From NCBI GenBank assembly GCA_026770585.1, contig MU646949.1, positions 182,650-193,633 on the forward strand: a stretch of 10,984 bases of DNA. The letters are read 5' to 3'. The notes under the pieces were generated by a model, which worked only from the letters and a program-made list of their open reading frames with translations, was not told the origin of the DNA and did no database searches. Shown here one piece after another: positions 6,819-10,984 of the stretch (positions are counted from its first letter, which is position 1; each line of letters starts with the position of its first letter). The DNA is from Baffinella frigidus (taxonomy: Eukaryota > Cryptophyceae > Cryptomonadales > Baffinellaceae). The translations under genes and the position numbers were made by a program.

Positions 6819-7013
6819 ATGTCCGACAACAAGGGGGGCGACCTGCATCTGCCGGGAACAACAACGTCGACAGCCCCACTTCTCAAACGCGCCTTCCTCG
6901 GCCCCGTCACTTGCCTTGCGTGGGAGGCCGAGACGGGGACTGTGCTGTCGGGCACCGGGGGCCTCGTGAACGTGGGGTCTTTCGGCGCTCTCAAAGCATT
7001 CGAGGATGGGAGG
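6819..7013 (+). CDS. WDR6: WDR6 exon 1
   Basis: 65 codons from ATG 6819 (MSDNKGGDLHLPG) to FEDGR. The donor AGG|GTGAGA at 7014 is a good consensus. The first WD40 strand, GPVTCLAWEAETGTVLSGTG, is at residues 29-48. The exon ends in phase 0. Intron 1 (7014-7122) is only 109 bp and free of repeats, unlike the other introns here. Confidence 0.75.
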
Positions 7014-9185
7014 GTGAGAATTCCCTCGCTGCCTTGCCGGTTCGATTTGCGTGGTAGCAGCCCCCGACGCTTTCCCCTGAAATGGGCATTCGAGCACCGA
7101 AGAGCCTGACCACTTTTTGCAGGTCCACGGCATCTCAGCACGCTCAGTGCCCGGAGATCGCATCTCGCCGCAGGATGGGCTCACGCTCGTCGTCGCCGCC
7201 CGCTCCGAGAAGCGCGTCGTGGTCGCGCGCATGCCGATGCCCCCCACGCGGGACCTCGCCGGAAACATCGTGCTGATCGGGCCGGTCGCCCAGCTGCCCG
7301 AGATGGACGACTGGGTCCTGCAGATCCGGCTCCTGACGCCGCCGCGCGCCGCGTTCGAGCAAGGGCTGGGCACCGCCGCGAAGTGGGGGTGGATCGCGGT
7401 GGGCTTCGCGCACAACTTTGTGGAGATATGGAACTGGGGGCGCGGGGGGGTGAAGATCAAGCGCGTCGTGTGCGAGGACCAGCCGGTGCTCATGTGCATG
7501 GCGCTGCACGGCGACGCCGCTTCATCCCTCGCCGTGGCTGCGGCCGGATTCACCAGACAGGTTATGGTGTGGTCGCTCCCCGCGGACGATCCGTACGCGA
7601 AGCACGGGACGGCGGGGAGGAGCTCGGAGGCCAGGGTCGTGCGGAAGGTCGGGCCCGCCTCAGGATTCCCAGATCTGCCTCACTCGGGTTGGCCGACTAT
7701 TCTCAGGTTGACATGCTGGGTGTGCGGTACAAATCCGTCAACTTTGGAGCGGGAAAGACAGCTCACCAAATTTGTCAGCACAAATGGACTGCGACAGCGC
7801 TAGCAGTCCTTTCAGGCAACAGGATATCTAACGACCCCCCCCGAAAGTTCTGTGCCACGCCAGACTGGAGGAAGAGGTAAAATGTCTTCAACCCGCCCGT
7901 ACGGGCGGGTTGTACTTTTGCCAAAAGTGGCCGAGGTGGCGCCCCTGGGTCTTGAGGAAGCTGTCACGTACACAATATTTTGAGTCCTTTTTCTGTCAGC
8001 ATTGTGTCCAGGAAGGACGTGCAGAAGATTTTATGTTTTTTTTCTGTCAGCAACGTGTCCAGGAAGGATGTGCAGATGATTTGACGAGCAAAGGGTCGCG
8101 AAAGGACATGATGAGCCCTTCTAAAGGACGTGATGAGTCCTGGGACCCATCACGTTTCTGTTTTTTTTACTCATAACTGACTTCACGGGCGTCACGTCCT
8201 GGTACAAAATCGAGGGGGGTATTATAGGCCTTTACAAGGCTACCTCTTCCTCCAGTCTGGCGTGGTGTGTGATGTGTGGTGCATGGCTGCAGGTTAATCC
8301 GGGAACACGTTTAATTTCAATGGAAAATTCCCCCTAATTGTCATAGGAGTTGGACGAAGGTTAATGAGGGCCCTGACTAAATTTAATTAGGACCCGCATC
8401 CCGTTTGCTATCCCAGTTTCATTAAAAATTAACATGATCCCGAGCTACTGGTTTTCCCGCGTGGGATTTTCTGTAGTCCCAGCTTTGTTATCCAATAAAG
8501 CAACTCCCTCTCTGTTCCTGCATGCAGGTGGAGCAGCGTCTGGTAGGGCACACGGGCGTGATGCCCTCCCTCCGGATCCCGGATCAGCATTGCTACATGT
8601 CCCTGTTGGTCGGCTCAACACCTCATGACAAATACACCATATGCATATGAGTTTTTATGTCGTCCCAGCGCACTGTACTTCTCATACAATAACGCAACTC
8701 TCTCTCTGTTCCCGGATGCTGGTGGAGCAGCGGCTGGTGGGGCACACGTTTAATTTCAGTACAAATTCCCCGTAATTGTCTTAGGAGTTGGACGAATCTT
8801 AATTACGGCCCCGCCTAAATCTATCCAGGACCATCATCCCGTTTGCTAGTCCATTTGCATATCAATAAAAAAAATCTCTTGGACGCAGATAGAGCAGCGG
8901 CTGGTGGGGCACACGGGCGTGGTGCATTCCCTCAGGTGGCGTGATGACGGCCTGGTCCGCCCCCCCCCCCAGCGCAACCCTACACCCTGAACTCTCAACC
9001 CTGAACTGTCAACCCTGAACCTGGAGCCCTGAACCCTGTGGGGCATACGGGGGTGGTGCACTCCCTTCGGTGGCGTGCAGACGGCCAGGTGCAGAGAGAG
9101 AGAGAGTGACAGAGAGAGAGAGAGAGCGAGAGCGAGACAGAGAGACAGAGCGAGAGACAGAGTGTGTGTGTGTGAGAGAGAGAGA

Positions 9186-9240
<55 letters not shown>

Positions 9241-9895
9241 TTGCGTTATTGGATAACAAGTGAACTGAGCCGGGACCTCAGAAACCCACATAAGTGTATT
9301 TGTTAAGAGGTGTGGAGGTGGTGCATTCCCTCCGATGGCGTGCCGGCGGCCTGGTCCCACCCCCGCACCGCAACCTTACACCCTGAACTCTCAACCCTGA
9401 ACCCTAAACCCGGAACCCGGAGCCCTGTGGGGCACACACCGCAACCTTATCCGGGAAAAGATGTTTTTCTTTCTTTTCCTGGCATCGAAAATCACTACAT
9501 AAATGCTTAATATTCCACTCGAGGCGCCACTCTTCACCCTCAACCCTGAAATCAAACCCCGGAACTCGAAACCCTGAAACCTAAACCCTGAACCCCAAAC
9601 CCTAACCTCACGCTCAATCCTCACCCCTGAACCCTGCACCCTGCACCTTCAACCCCAAACCCTGAAGTCTACACCCTGAACTCTGCACCCTGCACCCTCA
9701 ACCCTAAACCCGGAACCCCAAAACTTGACTTAACGCTTAATCTTAAACCCTGCACCCTGGGCAGGTACTGCTATCCGCGTCCGAAGATAGATGCGTCCGC
9801 GTGTGGCGCGCGCCGCATGTTGAGAACAACAGCTTTTTTGGAGGAGGCGACCAGAACGCGGACCTTCCGCCGTTGACGCATGTCGCCACCCTATG
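6819..9895 (+). CDS. WDR6: WDR6/Trm734-like WD40 protein gene, four exons visible, 3' end outside the window
   Basis: Exons 6819-7013, 7123-7647, 8889-8954 and 9765-9895 join in one frame, 917 nt or about 305 codons. WDR6 is a large triple-propeller WD40 protein that partners the FTSJ1/Trm7 methyltransferase for 2'-O-methylation of tRNA nucleotide 34; it has no catalytic site itself. Recognition rests on the order of family features: an N-terminal propeller strand (LGPVTCLAWEAETGTVLSGT), a DDWVLQIRLL motif, IAVGFAHNFVEIWNW, then VMVWSLPADDP, a GHTGVVHSLRW repeat and SASEDRCVRVW. This order parallels animal WDR6. Animal WDR6 is about 1,100 residues, so most of the gene lies beyond the right edge. 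Another WD40 family is possible but fits less well. Confidence 0.7.
7123..7647 (+). CDS. WDR6: WDR6 exon 2
   Basis: A 525-bp phase-0 exon after the acceptor TTTTTGCAG. It encodes the WDR6-like core: DGLTLVVAARSEKRVVVARM, EMDDWVLQIRLL, GWIAVGFAHNFVEIWNWGRG and FTRQVMVWSLPADDPY. The donor is placed at AAG|GTCGGG (7648). The frame stays open to 7803, but protein-like sequence ends here and the following bases match a repeat found in introns of the neighbouring gene. The exon has no duplicated edges. Confidence 0.75.
7674..7748 (+). repeat. Dispersed intronic repeat, copy in WDR6 intron 2
   Basis: Begins 26 bp after the exon 2 donor. It matches complement(1735..1813) in the coiled-coil gene almost base for base: TCTGCCTCACTCGGGTTG is identical, and the stretch from GACTATTCT to CAACTTTGGA differs at only a few of about 51 positions. 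It is in the same orientation relative to transcription. Confidence 0.85.
7749..7854 (+). other. WDR6 intron 2 between the dispersed repeat and the TIR element
   Basis: Unique intron sequence. The exon 2 frame stays open to a stop at 7801-7803 but no WDR6-like motif is seen. I see nothing else. Confidence 0.4.
7855..8265. mobile_element. 411-bp candidate non-autonomous DNA transposon
   Basis: Perfect 25-bp terminal inverted repeats at 7855-7879 and 8241-8265 (CCACGCCAGACTGGAGGAAG at the left end). Both ends are flanked by TGTG (7851-7854 and 8266-8269), a possible 4-bp target duplication, although the right flank is itself TG-rich. There is no transposase frame. Inside are a 24-bp perfect palindrome (7889-7912), a tandem pair of about 51-bp units (from 7991 and 8042, sharing TTCTGTCAGCA and GTGTCCAGGAAGGA) and an AAAGGACRTGATGAG pair (8101, 8123). 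It sits in WDR6 intron 2. Confidence 0.65.
7889..7912. repeat. 24-bp perfect GC-rich palindrome
   Basis: CAACCCGCCCGT followed by its exact reverse complement, with no loop, just inside the left terminal repeat of the candidate element. It could form a cruciform. Confidence 0.8.
8300..8888 (+). repeat. Array of exon 3 heads with intron spacer
   Basis: Two exon 3 heads lie upstream of the real exon: at 8528 after GCAG (VEQRLVGHTGVMPSLR, then diverged) and at 8722 after a lost acceptor (VEQRLVGHT, then broken). Intron spacer repeats with a 439-bp period, at 8305-8412 and 8744-8850, sharing ACACGTTTAATTTCA, AGGAGTTGGACGAA and CATCCCGTTTGCTA. The 8722 head runs directly into spacer through a shared ACACG. 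Confidence 0.75.
8889..8954 (+). CDS. WDR6: WDR6 exon 3
   Basis: A 66-bp phase-0 exon encoding IEQRLVGHTGVVHSLRWRDD and GL, the GH and strand part of a WD40 repeat. The acceptor is ACGCAG at 8883-8888 and the donor CTG|GTCCGC at 8955. Joined to exon 4 it gives a full WD repeat (GHTGVVHSLRWRDDGL, then VLLSASEDRCVRVW). It is the only full copy among two upstream heads and three downstream fragments. Confidence 0.7.
8976..9434 (+). repeat. Exon 3 tail copies, C-rich repeats and a GA microsatellite
   Basis: Tails follow the real exon: 9038-9088 (VGHTGVVHSLRWRADGQ, donor CAG|GTGCAG), 9318-9353 (VVHSLRWRAGGL, donor CTG|GTCCCA) and a fragment near 9425-9434 (GGGGCACAC). Before the first and third lies a CGCAACCYTACACCCTGAAC tract leading to CCTGTGGGGCA. 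A GA/GT-rich stretch spans 9093-9240. It is purine-rich in sense, opposite to the other tracts, and ends in GTTGCGTTATTGGATAAC, the reverse complement of intron 2 sequence. Confidence 0.75.
9447..9514 (+). repeat. Half copy of the MITE-like sequence
   Basis: Resembles the left half of the 9912-10052 element: TTATCCGGG, TTTTTCTTTC, GAAAAT(C/T)ACTACA and TTAATATT occur in the same order. No matching right arm is seen. Confidence 0.6.
9538..9760. repeat. C-rich CCCTGAA/CCCTAAA/CCCTGCA repeat before exon 4
   Basis: Degenerate 7-bp units (ACCCTGA, ACCCTAA, ACCCTGC, CCCCAAA) ending at the exon 4 acceptor GGGCAG. C-rich on the plus strand, which is the sense strand of this gene, the mirror image of the repeats in the minus-strand gene. 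Confidence 0.85.
9765..9895 (+). CDS. WDR6: WDR6 exon 4
   Basis: Starts after GGGCAG (9759-9764) and encodes VLLSASEDRCVRVWRAPH then VENNSFFGGGDQNADLPP and LTHVATL, ending two bases into a Trp codon at the donor TG|GTACGC (9896). SASEDRCVRVW is the classic end of a WD40 repeat. The NNSFFGGGDQNADLPP loop is an insertion relative to a minimal repeat. At least four decayed copies of the exon tail follow in the next intron. Any of them could provide an alternative donor, so the true 3' edge needs transcript support. Confidence 0.65.
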
Positions 9896-10790
9896 GTACG
9901 CATTCCCGCCCTTATCCGGGGAAACCTATTTTTCTTTCATGTGATTCCAATGAAAATTACTACACGGATGATTTAATATTACTAGGCAGAACGAATTGTG
10001 TAGTAATTTTCGTTGCCATCAAATGAAAGAACATTAGGTTTCTCCGGATGAACCCGAAACTAGTATGAAGACACACAGCTTCTTTGGAGGAGGCGACCAG
10101 AACGCGGACCTTGCGCCGTTGACGCATGTCGCCACTCTCTGGTACGCGTGGACCTAATTCCGGACATCGACCGAATTCCGGCATTATGTAGAACCCTACT
10201 GTACATGTATAGCACCCTACTGTACATGAAATTCCGGAATTTGGATGAACCGCGCGTGGAGAAGAGGACAGCGTCTTTGGCGGGGGCGTTCAGAACGCAG
10301 ACCTTCCGCCGCGTGCGCGTGCGCGGCGTGCGCGACTCTCTGGCCACTCTCCGCACGCCGCCACTCTCTGGTACTCTCCGCACGCCACTCTCCGCACGTC
10401 GCCACCCTCTGGTACGCGTGGACCTAGTTCCGGCATTCCGTAGCATCCTACTGTATTGCATACCGTAGCACCCGTAGCCCTCTGGTGCGCATTCCCACCC
10501 GAAACCAGCATGTCGAGAACAACACCTTCTTTGGGGGGGGGGCAGAACGCGGACCTTCCGCCTTTGGCGCACATGGCCACTCTCTGGTACCCATCAGCGC
10601 CCGGCCACGAACGGGGCCATGTTTTGCAGTATTTTTTTTACTGGTCCGTGTTTTTGTTACGTGTTTTTTTGGTACCAGCCCGTGATCATCCGTGTAGGTG
10701 CAATTTTTTTAAAAAAACGCTTTGATTGATTCCGTGGTACGACATAAATCCTTGTCGCCACCCTCTTGTACGGATCCACGCGGTGGGCTT
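9896..10790 (+). repeat. Array of WDR6 exon 4 tails
   Basis: After the intact exon, tail copies end at donors after 10141, 10411 and 10586. All keep versions of TTCTTTGG, CAGAACGC and GACCTT, then CCACYCTCTG|GTAC. A short remnant lies at 10753-10770 (GTCGCCACCCTCTTGTAC). The 10250-10411 copy is expanded by CCACTCTCCGCACG repeats that create extra GTAC donors. Between tails, GCGTGGACCTARTTCCGG and CCTACTGTA recur, with a 21-bp pair CCCTACTGTACATG at 10194 and 10215. None restores an open WD40 frame, so they are read as decayed. Confidence 0.75.
9912..10052. mobile_element. 141-bp MITE-like inverted-repeat element
   Basis: Left arm 9912-9965 and right arm 9998-10052 are imperfect inverted repeats of about 54 bp (TTATCCGGGGAAACCTATTT against TTCATCCGGAGAAACCTAAT, converging to GAAAATTACTACAC). 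The 32-bp centre is AT-rich. CCC flanks both ends (9909-9911, 10053-10055). A paralogous site without the insert is present in the window at 10490-10505 (CATTCCCACCCGAAAC, against CATTCCCGCCC-element-CCCGAAAC). It carries no coding capacity, so it would have been mobilised in trans. Confidence 0.75.
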
Positions 10791-10984
10791 CGAGGGTTTT
10801 GGGCGATCCCTAGATTTAGCAGTAACGTGACCAAATTTGCACTAGAAAATCCTTAAATTTAACTTCCCACCCACACGAGGCTACCCAGGCGAACAGAATA
10901 AAACGGACTTTTAAAGTTTTGTGGGCAAATGATCACGTTTCCGCCCGCTGAGCGGTCGGACCTGTGTAAAGTCGCTGCTTTTCA
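10791..10984. other. Unassigned sequence at right edge
   Basis: Mostly unique and AT-richer, presumably the next WDR6 intron. No exon recognised. A weak WD40-like reading near 10770-10790 (STRWAS) is too short to call. Confidence 0.4.

Noticed and set aside
6759-7553. A 264-codon minus-strand open frame over WDR6 exons 1-2
   Set aside because: It is a GC-driven antisense shadow running across intron 1; the plus strand shows recognisable WDR6 motifs.
347-7934. AAAGTGGCCGA shared by the exon 7 spacers and intron 2 at 7924
   Set aside because: Eleven bases with no extended match; too short to claim homology.
2800-9240. CRISPR array
   Set aside because: Repeats are microsatellites or exon-containing units of variable spacing with no uniform spacers, and the genome is eukaryotic.
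9960-10580. Minus-strand open frames across the exon 4 tail array
   Set aside because: They are antisense to WDR6 exon copies and show no protein family signal.
10960-10984. Resemblance of CTGTGTAAAGTCGCTGC at the right edge to exon 2 sequence (CTCTGTAAAGTCGTTGC)
   Set aside because: The match is short and on the other gene's side; most likely chance.

Overview
The window looks like nuclear DNA of a eukaryote. Its genes are split into short GC-rich exons with spliceosomal junctions, separated by long introns packed with telomere-like repeats, microsatellites and decayed copies of exon pieces. The TTTAGGG-type repeat is the plant/green-algal telomere unit, so a green alga is a reasonable guess, but this is inference. 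I see no bacterial operons, CRISPR array, tRNA, rRNA or viral gene.

Two genes lie head to head around a compact shared promoter (about 6583-6818). On the minus strand, positions 6582 down to 157 and continuing past base 1, is a long coiled-coil protein gene. I can trace seven exons, about 330 codons, all in one consistent frame. Its N-terminus resembles the RPGRIP1L (fantom) family of ciliary transition-zone proteins, but this identity is tentative. On the plus strand, 6819 to about 9895 and continuing past the right edge, is a WD40 gene that I read as WDR6 (Trm734/Rtt10). WDR6 is the non-catalytic partner of the tRNA 2'-O-methyltransferase that acts at position 34. Four exons, about 305 codons, are visible.

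Region by region: 15-780 is a tandem array built on exon 7 of the coiled-coil gene. 846-1330 is telomere-like repeat around exon 6. 1692-2434 is an array built on exon 5. 2530-3740 is an array built on exon 4, mixed with (GA)n and (GT)n microsatellites. 3719-5210 holds exons 3 and 2, their duplicated edges and long GGGTTTCGGG-type repeats. 5210-6000 is intron with little recognisable content. 6110-6582 is exon 1. 6583-6818 is the divergent promoter. 6819-7647 is WDR6 exons 1 and 2. 7648-8888 is intron 2, with a dispersed intronic repeat and a 411-bp element with terminal inverted repeats. 8889-9764 is exon 3, an array of its fragments and repeats. 9765-10790 is exon 4, a MITE-like insertion and an array of exon 4 tails. 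10790-10984 is unassigned.

The most notable result is a geometric rule. About twenty duplicated exon fragments are visible and each expanded exon keeps one intact copy. Fragments upstream in transcription carry the 3' splice site plus the exon head (one is a short internal piece). Fragments downstream carry the exon tail, in most cases with the 5' splice site. This is what repeated tandem duplications across exon-intron edges would leave, and it fills the introns with decoy splice sites. A second result is a roughly 75-bp sequence, nearly identical, just inside introns of both genes in the same sense orientation: an introner-like element. All exon models were read by eye and no transcript data were available.
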